Source: a virus. From it: a stretch of DNA of 64,000 nt. Both the position numbers and the translations under genes were made by a program. Where the stretch lies: IMG/VR virus record IMGVR_UViG_3300045125_000168, positions 62,001 to 126,000 of that record; one strand, written 5' to 3'. Within the stretch, counting starts at the first letter, position 1. Each line of letters begins with the position of its first letter. The notes beneath the pieces are model-generated. The model did not search any database and was not told the DNA's origin. It saw nothing but the letters and a program-made list of their open reading frames with translations. Shown here in pieces: positions 27,080 to 35,798 of the stretch.

Positions 27080-27384
27080 GCTAAGTGACACCCTGCGAGA
27101 ATTAGACGAGAGACTTGTTCTTTCGCGTTATGATGGGCATCAATGGCGCACGGTGTCGATGGCGGAGTATGCTCTCGTGCGAGAGTACATTAGAAAGTTA
27201 GAAAATCAGATCGATGTGGAAGTTATGGAGCAGTTGAACTTGAGAGAAAAAGAATACTCGCGAGATGCTCGATTGTTTCGAGCATATTTTTCGATGTTCG
27301 CAAAAGATTTTATCGAGCCTCGAAATTGATTTAGTGGACATTAAAAAGAAGATCGATGAAATCGAATTAAGTCGTTCCACATAA
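27072..27384 (+). CDS. Hypothetical protein, frameshifted at end
   Basis: MSELSDTLRELDERLVLSRY, WRTVSMAEYALVREYIRKLE; near 27310 a frame change gives a better C-terminus, LSSLEIDLVDIKKKIDEIEL. About 104 helical residues immediately ahead of the tail-collar gene; could be a tail-fibre accessory, but this is position only. Confidence 0.5.
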
Positions 27385-27429
27385 GACTCTTTCAAGGCTT
27401 ATTTTCTATGAGCTTTGTGGAGAAACTTT

Positions 27430-28106
27430 ATGGCCTTGCTAAGTATATGTCCTCCCGGTGTCGTACTCCCTTACGCGGGTTCAACAAGCCCAGATGGTTG
27501 GTTATTTTGCGATGGTCGAGAGATTAGTCGAACGACGTATTTGGCCTTATTCACTGCGATTGGCACGGCACATGGTACAGGTAACGGAACAAGCACATTT
27601 AATATTCCCGACTACCGAGGACGTTTTCTAAGGGGTCGAGATGCAGGTGCGGGCAGAGATATTGATCGGGCTTCGAGAACAGCTTCGGGGACAGGTGGTC
27701 TGACTGGAGATAATGTAGGGTCTTTTGCAAGTCAACGCGACTAAGACGAATGGTGTGACAGTTTCGGGCGGTACCGCTTCGCTCGGAGGCACGACCAACT
27801 TTGCAAACAATGCACATAGTCATACTGGTGGTGGTCTTTATGCCGCGATTGCTTGCATCAACGGGGATGTGACCTATAGACAGATCGATGTTACGCCCTG
27901 GCAGGAAAACTTTTGGACAGATATCAATGCACCTCGCTACGAGTGGAACTGCGAATATCAGTGTTGGTGCCGCTATTTATGGAAGCTCTGGTAGCCCTAG
28001 TGCTACGGCTTCGGTCACGTTAAATAACACTGCGGCCTCTTTAGGCGCTGGTGATAGTGAAACGCGACCTCTCAATATCAATGTAAACTACATTATTAAG
28101 ATTTGA
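27430..28106 (+). CDS. Phage tail-collar domain protein (copy 1), frameshifted
   Basis: MALLSICPPGVVLPYAGSTS, DGWLFCDGREISRTTYLALF, STFNIPDYRGRFLRGRDAGA: the P-G-x3-YAG, GWLxCDG and FNxPDxRGRFLRG blocks define the tail-collar domain of short tail fibres. Frame changes near 27735 and 27930, then the closing GDSETRPLNINVNYIIKI. About 225 residues. Distal tail-fibre tip or receptor-contact role. A paralogue lies at 31287. Confidence 0.8.
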
Positions 28107-28139
28107 TCCTACTTCAAAGAGGGATGTACATTGGAAACT

Positions 28140-28379
28140 ATGACTTTCACCGACAACTTTTATCCTGAGAAAAATGCTGCTGCGAGTATTCGCACTGAAA
28201 TTGAGGTTGAGTATTACTTTGAAGAGGAGATGCTTTACCGAGTGCGAGGCTTTCCAGCACCGAGTCGCGGGGATTATGTGTATCTCCCTAACTATGAAAA
28301 CATGAAGGTGCGGTCTGTCGTCCATTATCCTGATCGCTTTCTTGTGATCGCTTATCTTGTAGACCCTAAGGACTATTGA
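28140..28379 (+). CDS. Hypothetical protein
   Basis: Seventy-nine residues: MTFTDNFYPEKNAAASIRTE, EVEYYFEEEMLYRVRGFPAP, RSVVHYPDRFLVIAYLVD. Beta-rich. The stop (TGATG) overlaps the next ATG. Follows the collar gene. Confidence 0.5.
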   Translation: MTFTDNFYPEKNAAASIRTEIEVEYYFEEEMLYRVRGFPAPSRGDYVYLPNYENMKVRSVVHYPDRFLVIAYLVDPKDY

Positions 28380-28480
28380 TGGGAAAAAGCGGCCAAAAAG
28401 TCGAAGTGACTTTAGAAGACCTTTGGGTTCTTTGGTCTAAGGGGAAGGGCTACAGGTTTGCTGATGGCCACGGACTCTGA
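28379..28480 (+). CDS. Small hypothetical peptide
   Basis: Thirty-three residues, MGKSGQKVEVTLEDLWVLWS... ending ADGHGL. Overlaps its neighbours on both sides, which supports translation. Confidence 0.4.
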   Translation: MGKSGQKVEVTLEDLWVLWSKGKGYRFADGHGL

Positions 28481-28616
28481 GATTCAAGAGCCCAATGATT
28501 TTTTACGAGATGAATTGCATCGTGACTGTGCTCAGGTGATTGGTCGCAGGACATACCTGAGGCTCTTTAATGATGGTCCTTGGGATAAGCCAGAACCCAC
28601 TGTGTTTGAGGATTAG
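28464..28616 (+). CDS. Small hypothetical protein
   Basis: Fifty residues, MATDSEIQEPNDFLRDELHR... ending PTVFED. Acidic. Overlaps the preceding gene by 17 bases. Confidence 0.4.
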   Translation: MATDSEIQEPNDFLRDELHRDCAQVIGRRTYLRLFNDGPWDKPEPTVFED

Positions 28617-28618
28617 TC

Positions 28619-28846
28619 ATGTACTGCATTCATCTGGGGACGATGGGCATAATAGTCTACCTGGGTGAGCAGCGGGTTTGGGTTTCCGAATACGGTATAG
28701 GCCAGTGTTTGCGTGTTGAGAGCTTTGCGACTTTAAAAGATGCCTTCGATTTTTGTGCCTACCACAAAGATTATCCTATGAACCGCACGTCTATTTGGAT
28801 TCGAGAGCTTTTCCTCGCCAAAAAATCCCTTAAAAACATAATCTGA
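28619..28846 (+). CDS. Small hypothetical protein
   Basis: Seventy-five residues: MYCIHLGTMGIIVYLGEQRV, SFATLKDAFDFCAYHKDYPM. The second half looks like a short helix-strand unit often seen in small phage proteins. Two bases after the previous stop. Confidence 0.5.
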   Translation: MYCIHLGTMGIIVYLGEQRVWVSEYGIGQCLRVESFATLKDAFDFCAYHKDYPMNRTSIWIRELFLAKKSLKNII

Positions 28847-28860
28847 GAAAAGGAGCCGCG

Positions 28861-29276
28861 ATGCGGAAGCTAGTCTTATTGTTTTGTCTTCTTTAGCTCT
28901 TCCGGCTTACGCGAAGGATTTTGGTGTCGGTTTGGGTTTCTCCACCGCAGGTTCTGGGATTTCTGGTTACGCGAAGGCCAATCACAATAGTTTCTTCAAG
29001 GGATGTTTGGTCATTACCGGACCCGATCCTTTTGTGATTGTCGATTACGCTGGGCTCACACCTCTTGGTGATCTGACTGGTTACGTGGGTGGGGGTGCTA
29101 TTATCCAACTGGGGCAGAGAAATGCGGGGCTGGGTGTTCACATTCCGTTCGGTCTTTACTATCAGGCCCGCAGCGTTCCTCTCATGATAAACGCGGATAT
29201 CGCCCCTGGGCTTACAGTTGGAAACAACGCCTCTAGCTTTGTGGATCTTTCTATAGGTTTTAGGTTCATGTTCTGA
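28861..29276 (+). CDS. Exported outer-membrane-type beta-barrel protein, frameshifted in signal peptide
   Basis: AAAAGGAG precedes the ATG. MRKLVLLFCLL then, one frame over, LALPAYAKDFGVGLGFS: a classical signal peptide cut after AYA. The mature part alternates hydrophobic and glycine-rich strands (LTGYVGGGAIIQLGQR, VHIPFGLYYQARSVPLMIN) and ends FVDLSIGFRFMF, with the terminal Phe that the BAM machinery recognises. About 138 residues. May alter the host surface, for example for superinfection exclusion; that is inference. Confidence 0.6.
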
Positions 29277-29303
29277 GAACAAGTTAGTCTCTTTCCCTTG
29301 TGG

Positions 29304-29333
29304 CCTTAGTTTCTAGCTAAGGTTATTTTTTTT
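29304..29333 (+). terminator. Intrinsic terminator after the beta-barrel gene
   Basis: CCTTAG-TTTCTAG-CTAAGG followed by TTATTTTTTTT, about 30 bases beyond the stop. Confidence 0.8.
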
Positions 29334-29374
29334 CTCAAAAATCAATTTTAATTAACGTAATTAGGAGCAAAAAA

Positions 29375-29611
29375 ATGGATTTTAAACTTTTAATTGAAAT
29401 TATCGGTTGGGCTTCGACGGTTCTTTTTGTAGGCTCTTTCTTAGTGAAGGAAAGGTCTGCGTTACATTTAATTGGATTTTTCGCTTGCATTTTTAAATTA
29501 GTTTATAGCTATGAACATGCCGTTTGGCCTCTATTTGTAAATTGGGTGATCCTTCTTTTTGTGCAAGCGTACCAATTTTTGTGTATCGTCGTCAAAAGAA
29601 CCAAGACGTGA
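29375..29611 (+). CDS. Small polytopic membrane protein
   Basis: Seventy-eight residues with about three hydrophobic helices (LIEIIGWASTVLFVGSFLV, LIGFFACIFKLVYSY, WVILLFVQAYQFLCIVV). AGGAGC precedes the ATG. The layout resembles small inner-membrane proteins with paired helical hairpins. Function unknown. Confidence 0.55.
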   Translation: MDFKLLIEIIGWASTVLFVGSFLVKERSALHLIGFFACIFKLVYSYEHAVWPLFVNWVILLFVQAYQFLCIVVKRTKT

Positions 29612-29650
29612 TGGAACCAAAAGAAGAACTTGCAGCTTAGGGATTACAGG

Positions 29651-29984
29651 ATGTGGTCTTTTCGTGTGGTGAAAACCAGTCTTCCTGAGGGTGGGATACG
29701 GTATGCGCTCCATGAGTGCATTTACGGTCCTCTAGCCGATGATATCGATGAGGCGCTCACGATCTCTGAAGTCGAAAAGCAGGGTATTAGTTGGACGGAA
29801 GACCCTGTTGGTCCTGAGTTTTATTTCCGACCAGGGGAAGTGGAAGACCCAGAGTTAGCGGTGAGAACTCTGCGTCAAGAACTCATGGACATGTTTAAAT
29901 CAACGACTTGGCCTATTATTAACGGAGATAGTGAGTCCGGTATGCCTTTGATTCAAGCGGTAGACCTAAAAGGACGAGGACTAG
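29651..29984 (+). CDS. Hypothetical protein, frameshifted at end
   Basis: MWSFRVVKTSLPEGGIRYAL, YGPLADDIDEALTISEVEKQ, ISWTEDPVGPEFYFRPGEVE. Without the frame change the reading frame runs through the terminator hairpin; removing one A from the AAAA run near 29968 gives the end LKDED right before the hairpin. About 111 residues. No family was recognised. Confidence 0.55.
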
Positions 29985-30006
29985 GGGAGCAAATGCTCCC
30001 CTTTTT
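29984..30006 (+). terminator. Intrinsic terminator
   Basis: GGGGAGC-AAAT-GCTCCCC then TTTTT. It separates the plus block from the minus gene ending at 30006. Confidence 0.8.
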
Positions 30007-30622
30007 CAATAGCGAAAGCAATTTATAGTACACCAGCGGTCCCAATTTGCATTCCCCCAATCGCCTTGATCCTCTCCCAGACCCATTACCTGATGTCCGG
30101 TCTCGTGGATAATTGTGCCCATCTGAAAGTCTTTTCTTGACTGAATTATGGCACTTTCCTGATAGTGTGCAAATTCAGTTTTTTTCACAGTCCCAGATTG
30201 CCAACCGGACACAGGCCATAATCCGCGAGCATATCCAGCCCTGCCACTATCCGCGTCTGCTGCAAACAACATCATGAAAGCGTTGACCACGTAATTGGGG
30301 GTCCAAGTATTATGAAGAGTGAGAGTTGAAAAATCGAACTGTGTTATTCCCCCCATCTTCGCATACAATTCTCTGATAAGCTCTCGGGACCTGACATACT
30401 CATTTGGTTTTTCTGGATGATTGGAGTCCATAAAATATGAATATGGTTTTGATGAACGGAAATTACCGACTACGACGTGCTGTAAATCAATATCCTTCTG
30501 AAACAAAGCATAACCTCTAAGGTCAGTGGTTGAGTTTCAACGCAGCGTCGAAAACGCTTGTTGTTGTAAAAGCCATGTCGTCGAAATCTACAAGCACAAG
30601 AAGACCGAGAATTTTTTAGCAT
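30006..30622 (-). CDS. Secreted zinc metalloprotease-like protein, frameshifted
   Basis: MLKILGLLVLVDFDDMAFTT forms a signal-like N-terminus (one frame), then from about 30540 the second frame reads TTDLRGYALFQKDIDLQHVV to GTIIHETGHQVMGLGEDQGD. HETGHQVMGLGE is an HExxH zinc-protease motif with a following GLG, like the HExxHxxGxxH metzincin pattern but with Glu in the last position. YSYFMDSNHPEKPNEYVRSR and FDFSTLTLHNTWTPNYVVNA precede it. About 205 residues. It could degrade host envelope or prey/host proteins; the target is unknown. Confidence 0.5.
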
Positions 30623-30680
30623 TTGGAACAGACGTCAGCGTCGGAATTAAAATGGTCCTATCACCATCGATAAGGAGATC

Positions 30681-31173
30681 CTATGGTTGTTCTCGCACCC
30701 ATTGTTCAGGTGTGGGCTTTTCTGGTGGCAGCATGACTGGACCAAATGCTTGAGCGGAAGTTCTCGCATTTCCACATTCATTTTGAACTAAAATTCTATT
30801 GTACGGCACTGTTAGACACAGGCCGTATTGTGAAACAAATTGAACACGATTCACAGAAAGTCTTTTGATAAGGAATTTCTGCTCCTTGCTTTTACTACAC
30901 GATTTTAGACGAATGATTTGCCCTGGGGTCTTGTTTATAGATTGCAGGCATTTGTTGTTGGTCACGAGTTGCACATAATTGTTATTAGATGGCTTCTGTC
31001 TCACGTATTGACTTGCTTCGCCATCACATGGAATATCCCTAATGAAGTCCGCATCCAAAGACAAACAATTTTTCGACCACTCGTTCTGCAACCTTCCATC
31101 GTCTATTGCTCGTATTTCAGCATACGAAGCACACTCCAAATAATAAGACAAAGATCGTAATTATTTTTTCCAT
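30681..31173 (-). CDS. Secreted ricin-type beta-trefoil lectin-like protein, frameshifted in signal peptide
   Basis: AAGGAGGGC precedes ATG 31173. MEKIITIFVLLFGVC then, one frame over, ASYAEIRAIDDGRLQNEW: signal peptide. NNKCLQSINKTPGQIIRLKS, CSKSKEQKFLIKRL and SQYGLCLTVPYNRILVQNEC give the repeated CL...C...Q pattern of ricin-type trefoils. About 160 residues. Same strand and orientation as the metalloprotease gene 60 bases downstream, so the two are probably co-expressed. Confidence 0.5.
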
Positions 31174-31286
31174 AAAAGAAGCCCTCCTTGATAGGACAGC
31201 CTAATCTGATCTAGGGAGAAGATGCGAATGCTCGCCTTTTGTTCCGCCAAGATTGTATTGTGACGTATCTTGCGAGGTCTTTTACA

Positions 31287-31884
31287 ATGGCGATTTTGTC
31301 TATCTGTCCGCCTGGAGTTGTGCTTCCTTTCGCTGGGAATACAACCGTAGTGCCTCAAGGTTGGCTTTTTGTGCAACGGTGCCGAAGTTTCTCGCACTAC
31401 ATACAAAGCTCTATTTGATGTCCTTGGTACGGCGCATGGACAAGGTAATGGAAGTACCACATTCAACCTTCCCGATTTGCGCGGTCGATTTTTGCGTGGC
31501 GTGGACAACGGAGTTGGTCGCGACCCAGACCGAGGTTTGCGCGTCGCAGCAAACACTGGTGGGAATGCGGGTGATGCGGTTGGTTCCGTGCAAGGGATTG
31601 CCACAAGTCTCGCTCCGGGAAATCAAAGCGGGACTAAAAACACGGCAGGTCTTGCGGTATCAACACAAAACAGCACCGTCTCAACGGATGCCATCATGCG
31701 TCCTGCTGGAACCGCAGCCACTACTATCAAGTCAGTTTTAGATGATCGCTGGGGTGGAGGTAGTTTTTACGATTGGGGAGTGATCCCCATTCCGAGTTCC
31801 TCACATAATCATGGTATGAACGTGAGTGGCGACCAAGAGACACGACCTATCAACGTCGGCCTTAATTTTATTATAAAATTCTAA
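31287..31884 (+). CDS. Phage tail-collar domain protein (copy 2), frameshifted
   Basis: MAILSICPPGVVLPFAGNTT, then one frame over CNGAEVSRTTYKALFDVLGT, STTFNLPDLRGRFLRGVDNG and the closing GDQETRPINVGLNFIIKF. Same plan and nearly the same N-terminus as copy 1 at 27430, with a divergent middle. Paralogous fibre tips may give alternative receptor contacts. A frame change lies near 31365. Confidence 0.8.
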
Positions 31885-31913
31885 TAAAATTAGGTGCTTA
31901 TAAAACTTAAAGC

Positions 31914-31940
31914 AAAGCCTTGTAAACACAGGGCTTTTTT
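31914..31940 (+). terminator. Intrinsic terminator after collar copy 2
   Basis: AAGCCTTGT-AAAC-ACAGGGCTT followed by TTTT; one G-T pair in a nine-base stem. Confidence 0.8.
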
Positions 31941-32007
31941 CTTTTTACGGCTTAAAAAAGGTCTTAAAAAAAGAGATCAAGGATTTTTGGTTGTTGTACC
32001 TAACTTC

Positions 32008-32034
32008 TAAGCAATCGCAAAAAAACGTCGATAA
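32008..32034 (+). promoter_or_regulatory. Sigma-28-like promoter
   Basis: TAAGCAAT, 11 bases, GTCGATAA, about 60 bases before the lipoprotein ATG at 32095 and directly after a terminator. Seven of eight -10 bases match GCCGATAA. Confidence 0.6.
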
Positions 32035-32094
32035 GAGAGTATAAGCGCGATGCAAAGCGCAAACGGACTAACAAACAACAAAGGAGTCAACACC

Positions 32095-32764
32095 ATGAAA
32101 ACCACCACCATCATCAGCTTAGTGTTCACCTTAGTCGCTTGCGGTCAACAACCAAACTATTCGGAACCAACCTTGACGGACAAGCAAGACAAAAAAGCAG
32201 AGAACACGGATACTCAAGAAAATAAAAAAACAAATGACGTGCTCCCCCCTCAGGGCATTGACGGATATATCTCGAACGCTTTTGACCTGACAGTTGATGG
32301 CGAGCGTTACACCGATAGCGAGGATTTCTACACCAAAGAGCTTGATCGATTGACGGAAAGTGCAGTCGAAGCTGGTTATGAAGACTGGAACCTTGACTTC
32401 GACGCTCAGATCGGTCTGGTTGATCTCAAATACGGCATGACGGTTTTCGTCGGCTCACCTAGCCGCAAAGGTTTCGCAGGTCAAACCACTGTGGCTTCGG
32501 ACGCGAGCTTCCATGTCCATGTGCCCGGAAGCCGCACGGCAAGAGAACTACAACATTCGTGCTGTCAAAAAAATCAACCTGACGCTGACACCTCCAGAAG
32601 GTAGCGACGAGAAGCCTGTGCGTTGGTGCTACAACTTCAGTGCCGAAATCGGTGAGGTTCGTGTTGATGGAGAGCCAGTAGTTCTCAGCACCTTCAAGAC
32701 CAAATTGACCAAGTATGCTTGCTCGGTCGCAGACCAAGGAATCGCAATCCCACCAAAAAAATGA
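32095..32764 (+). CDS. Lipoprotein, frameshifted
   Basis: AAAGGAG before the ATG. MKTTTIISLVFTLVACGQQP has the lipobox LVAC. Linker rich in K/T/E/N, then GIDGYISNAFDLTVDGERYT and DFDAQIGLVDLKYGMTVFVG; a frame change near 32530 leads to VKKINLTLTPPEGSDEKPVR and the stop at 32764. About 222 residues. Probably surface or periplasmic. First gene after a sigma-28-like promoter. Confidence 0.65.
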
Positions 32765-32789
32765 GTGGGTTTTCAACCAAGGAGTTTTT

Positions 32790-32912
32790 ATGAAAAAGAA
32801 AGCAGCGAAGAAGAAAGCCGCACCCAAAAAGGCGGCACCCAAGAAAGCCAAGAAAAAGGTCGCTAAAAAAGCGGCACCTAAGAAGAAAGCCAAGAAAAAG
32901 AAAGCTAAGTGA
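32790..32912 (+). CDS. Histone-H1-like lysine/alanine-rich protein
   Basis: Forty residues made almost only of Lys, Ala and Pro: MKKKAAKKKAAPKKAAPKKA and on, with repeats of KKAAPKK. CAAGGAG precedes the ATG. Such tails resemble the C-terminal domain of histone H1 and bacterial Hc1-type proteins and would bind DNA by charge. It follows the lipoprotein gene closely. Homopolymer-rich, so its length may be wrong. Confidence 0.65.
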   Translation: MKKKAAKKKAAPKKAAPKKAKKKVAKKAAPKKKAKKKKAK

Positions 32913-32980
32913 CAGTTTGTGTCTGTTAGTCCAATAACCCCTGTGTTTCTTAACATGGGGGCATTTCGAGGGATTGAACC

Positions 32981-33183
32981 ATGAAGATCTTAGACAAATT
33001 TAGGGATATTAGAGTCGTTGCCTTGAAAAAGGGCCGTAAGTTTGTCTACGAGGTCCAAAAACGCAGAGGTTCTTTCTACTACTCGCACGGTCCTCTTTTT
33101 GACTCTGGAAGAAGCTGTTTATAAGTATGCAGTCAAGGTTTTGGACCAGGAAGTGAATCCTAAAAAGAAAGAGAGGGGCTTGA
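32981..33183 (+). CDS. Small hypothetical protein, frameshifted
   Basis: MKILDKFRDIRVVALKKGRK, then RRGSFYYSHGPLF and, after a frame change near 33090, LTLEEAVYKYAVKVLDQEVN. About 67 residues, basic. Ends near a TGA just before the next ATG. Confidence 0.45.
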
Positions 33184-33188
33184 CTACT

Positions 33189-33386
33189 ATGAAAACCAAT
33201 ATTGAGGAAGAACAGATGATTACCATGCGAGATGCTGCCACATATTCTTTTGAAGTAGCCTACGCTGTTGCTTGCGCTTTGCTCTTAGGTAATCACGATG
33301 ATTGTCCAGGGTGTATGATTTGCGATGTTATCAACGCAGCCAAGGTCGATATTCAAAACAAGGACAACAAAGGAGAACTGTCATGA
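33189..33386 (+). CDS. Small hypothetical protein with CxxC
   Basis: Sixty-five residues: MKTNIEEEQMITMRDAATYS, FEVAYAVACALLLGNHDDCP. CPGCMICD suggests a metal site. Its stop overlaps the next ATG. Confidence 0.5.
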   Translation: MKTNIEEEQMITMRDAATYSFEVAYAVACALLLGNHDDCPGCMICDVINAAKVDIQNKDNKGELS

Positions 33387-33547
33387 AACTTCAAACCGTG
33401 CTTGATTTTCTCTACAGCGAAGAGCAAAACGTGCAAATCTCTAGTTTTGGGACGGTGGCTGGGAGTTTAAACTGGGCGACCAACGCAACGGATTTCAAAA
33501 AGCAGCGCATTTTGATTCCTTGGATCAAGGAGCGGATTGGCTTATGA
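33383..33547 (+). CDS. Small hypothetical protein
   Basis: Fifty-four residues, MKLQTVLDFLYSEEQNVQIS... ending WIKERIGL. AAGGAG upstream; overlaps the neighbours at both ends. Confidence 0.5.
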   Translation: MKLQTVLDFLYSEEQNVQISSFGTVAGSLNWATNATDFKKQRILIPWIKERIGL

Positions 33548-33603
33548 ATACCTTTGAGCAACTCAGAACCGAGCGGGCAAACCGCGCTGCCAAGAGAGGA
33601 TAA
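33544..33603 (+). CDS. Very small peptide
   Basis: Nineteen residues, MNTFEQLRTERANRAAKRG. The ATG overlaps the previous stop. Short but in good coupling position ahead of the GQRHQ gene. Confidence 0.3.
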   Translation: MNTFEQLRTERANRAAKRG

Positions 33604-33607
33604 GGCC

Positions 33608-34644
33608 ATGGGACAAAGACATCAAATATATTTGCGTCTGCCCGCGATGTACAATGAGGACAATCCGAACCATCAACCGACAAGAGTGGTTGGTATCCAT
33701 CACCAGTGGTTATATGGCCAAACGGCTATGAAGCTCCTGGTCAATTTTCTTACTTTCCTAGACAAAGCGGAGAACAAATATTCAGGGAGAGATGTTCTTG
33801 AAATTCTTCAATGTGCCTATGCAATTCATCCTGAGACAGGTTACTTTCATGGCATTTGTCCAGAATTAGACAAGAATGAAGTTGAGAACCCCATGAACGC
33901 AGACAATAACGATGGGATCACGATCATTGATTTGACTAATAAAAAGCCGAAATATTGTTTCATGTCTTTGCATCACTTGGAGTGTCTTGACCAGGATGTG
34001 GATGAGGAAGAGGTGCCGAATCTGGAACCTTTTGATGCCAAGACCTATATCGGCTTACACTACAAAAATTATGCTGCGGTCAAAGAAGATAAATTTTTCA
34101 AACTTTTCTCGCATCACCAAAATAAATATGTCGCGATTAAAAACTTTGCGGATTACAAACGCTATAACAGCCTGGGCAAAGCTACAAAAAAAGACTATGA
34201 CGATTCGGTTAAAGACTCTCAAGACTTTCGCAAGCTGACTCGCAAATTGGTGGCCTTCCTCTCGAAGTATGAAGTTTTGACGAGAAAAGACGTGCAAGAG
34301 ATTTTCCCGCGATGTTCCCAGAAGCCGAAGATGCCAAAAATGTCAGGAATTTACCGAGGAAATCTAAGAAAAAGCCTGCTATGCACATCTCTTGACAAAA
34401 AGCAAAAACCCTGCAACTTCCTTAGCCCCGATGTCAAGGAGGTTTTTTTGATCGAAATCCCGACCAAAGCCTATGTGTGTTTTCCACCTGGGGAGATATC
34501 AAAGCTCCGGTTGTCATTTTTGACGAAACACCTCACCGTTACAAAGTCGAAGCTCAAGAGGATTGGATCGATGGTCGCGCCCAAAAAGGCGATCTCAAAA
34601 TGGTGCCAAAAAACGTCGTGATTTTTGAGGATAAGGAAAATTAG
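33608..34644 (+). CDS. Conserved large-phage GQRHQ protein, frameshifted near end
   Basis: MGQRHQIYLRLPAMYNED, VVGIHHQWLYGQTAMKLLVN, LEILQCAYAIHPETGYFHGI. An N-terminal MGQRHQ with a following HHQWLYG is a conserved pattern in proteins of large tailed phages. A long charged central region follows; near 34490 a frame change gives IKAPVVIFDETPHRYKVEAQ and the stop at 34644. About 345 residues. Function unknown. Confidence 0.65.
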
Positions 34645-34956
34645 ATGGTCTTGAAGCCTTGCCCGTTTTGCGGCAAAGATGTCCACCTGTCACGTCGGTT
34701 GCGTCACGAAACTGATCCTGAGTTCAGGAACAAGATCGTATATGAGGATATTTCCGTGTCGTGTTCTGAATGCTGCGTCAAATTGCATCGCAGCTATCAA
34801 ATCAAATGGGTAGGTCCCCAGGGCAACGAATCTCATGTAGTATCAGAGGGACACGGTGACAAAGTTGCAAATGAGGTTGTGGCCTCGTGGAATCGACGAA
34901 GCAATCGGAAACCCAGAAATAACAAAAGCATTATGATTTTATTGTCAAAAGTTTAA
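34645..34956 (+). CDS. Lar-like restriction-alleviation zinc-ribbon protein
   Basis: MVLKPCPFCGKDVHLSRR, SVSCSECCVKLHRSYQIKW and NEVVASWNRRSNRK match the Lar family plan: LKPCPFCG, a second cysteine pair, and the terminal AWNRR. In Rac prophage and other phages Lar relieves type I restriction by boosting modification. Full length (103 residues). It abuts the GQRHQ gene. Family match is by eye. Confidence 0.65.
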   Translation: MVLKPCPFCGKDVHLSRRLRHETDPEFRNKIVYEDISVSCSECCVKLHRSYQIKWVGPQGNESHVVSEGHGDKVANEVVASWNRRSNRKPRNNKSIMILLSKV

Positions 34957-35030
34957 AAACAACCCTATTGATCTCATTTTGCCTTATAAAAAATAATCCC
35001 AATAAAATCAGTCATTTGAAGACAAACATT

Positions 35031-35057
35031 TAAGAACCTCTGCTTTTGTGCCGATAA
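35031..35057 (+). promoter_or_regulatory. Sigma-28-like promoter
   Basis: TAAGAACC, 11 bases, GCCGATAA: a perfect -10 match to the FliA consensus. It sits in the 34957-35079 intergenic gap, 23 bases before the ATG at 35080. Confidence 0.6.
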
Positions 35058-35079
35058 GACCCTATATATGGGGGTTACT

Positions 35080-35313
35080 ATGGGCACTATCAAAAGCCAA
35101 GCTATCCACCTCGCTGAATCCCTTATGAAAATTGACCGTGTGCGCGTCGAGCACAGGCTGCGAGCCTTTCCAGCCTACTTTCAGGACGCCTCACGGATTT
35201 TAGAGTCCCGTTGGACGGGCTCGAAAGTCTCGTGCCTCTCGTGCGGGGGGCCGACCATTACAGTCCTGTATGACGGGGTGGAAGTCTGCAAATATTGCGG
35301 TGAGGGGGTATAA
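35080..35313 (+). CDS. Zinc-ribbon hypothetical protein
   Basis: Seventy-seven residues, MGTIKSQAIHLAESLMKIDR ... SCLSCGGPTITVLYDGVEVC then KYCGEGV. Two CxxC pairs at the C-terminus. The ATG at 35080 is preferred over 35068 because GGGGG lies between them as its ribosome site. Confidence 0.6.
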   Translation: MGTIKSQAIHLAESLMKIDRVRVEHRLRAFPAYFQDASRILESRWTGSKVSCLSCGGPTITVLYDGVEVCKYCGEGV

Positions 35314-35315
35314 CC

Positions 35316-35561
35316 ATGTGGAAGCTATGCCTGGACTCTCTCTGGGGTTATCTTGAGGACGAGAATTTCTCGGGTGATGAGTACGTCTGGCGTACCGATG
35401 TCACCGATGAGGAGCTTGAGAACATGCCTAGATTCCTCAAGCGGCACCTGCGAGGACGTATCGACCAGTATGCCGTTGCTATCGAGGGCGAAGGGCATAT
35501 TGTCATCCGTCAGGCCCAGTCTGGGAACCCGATCATCATGCTCTACCGGATTGGTGGGTGA
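35316..35561 (+). CDS. Hypothetical protein
   Basis: Eighty-one residues: MWKLCLDSLWGYLEDENFSG, EELENMPRFLKRHLRGRIDQ, GEGHIVIRQAQSGNPIIML. Two bases after the previous stop. No family was recognised. Confidence 0.5.
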   Translation: MWKLCLDSLWGYLEDENFSGDEYVWRTDVTDEELENMPRFLKRHLRGRIDQYAVAIEGEGHIVIRQAQSGNPIIMLYRIGG

Positions 35562-35564
35562 CCT

Positions 35565-35796
35565 ATGGCTCGCCAATCACAAAAGCACTGCTGGCTCAAA
35601 GGTGTCAAAGAAGTTTGGCTTCAGACTTTTTGGGATGTGTACTGGGTTTCAATTCGATAGCTCTCTCGGTGTGATCTGGCCACTGAATAAAAAATTCCGC
35701 GAATTAAAAGAGATGATTCACGAGGACCAGATAGCCTATGAGGTTGTGCAGATTTATTTCGACGATTATAACCGCACCAGACTCACGGAAAACTAA
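35565..35796 (+). CDS. Hypothetical protein, frameshifted
   Basis: MARQSQKHCWLKGVK, then one frame over FGFRLFGMCTGFQFDSSLGV and ELKEMIHEDQIAYEVVQIYF. About 77 residues. Two bases before the next ATG. Confidence 0.45.
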
Positions 35797-35798
35797 CG

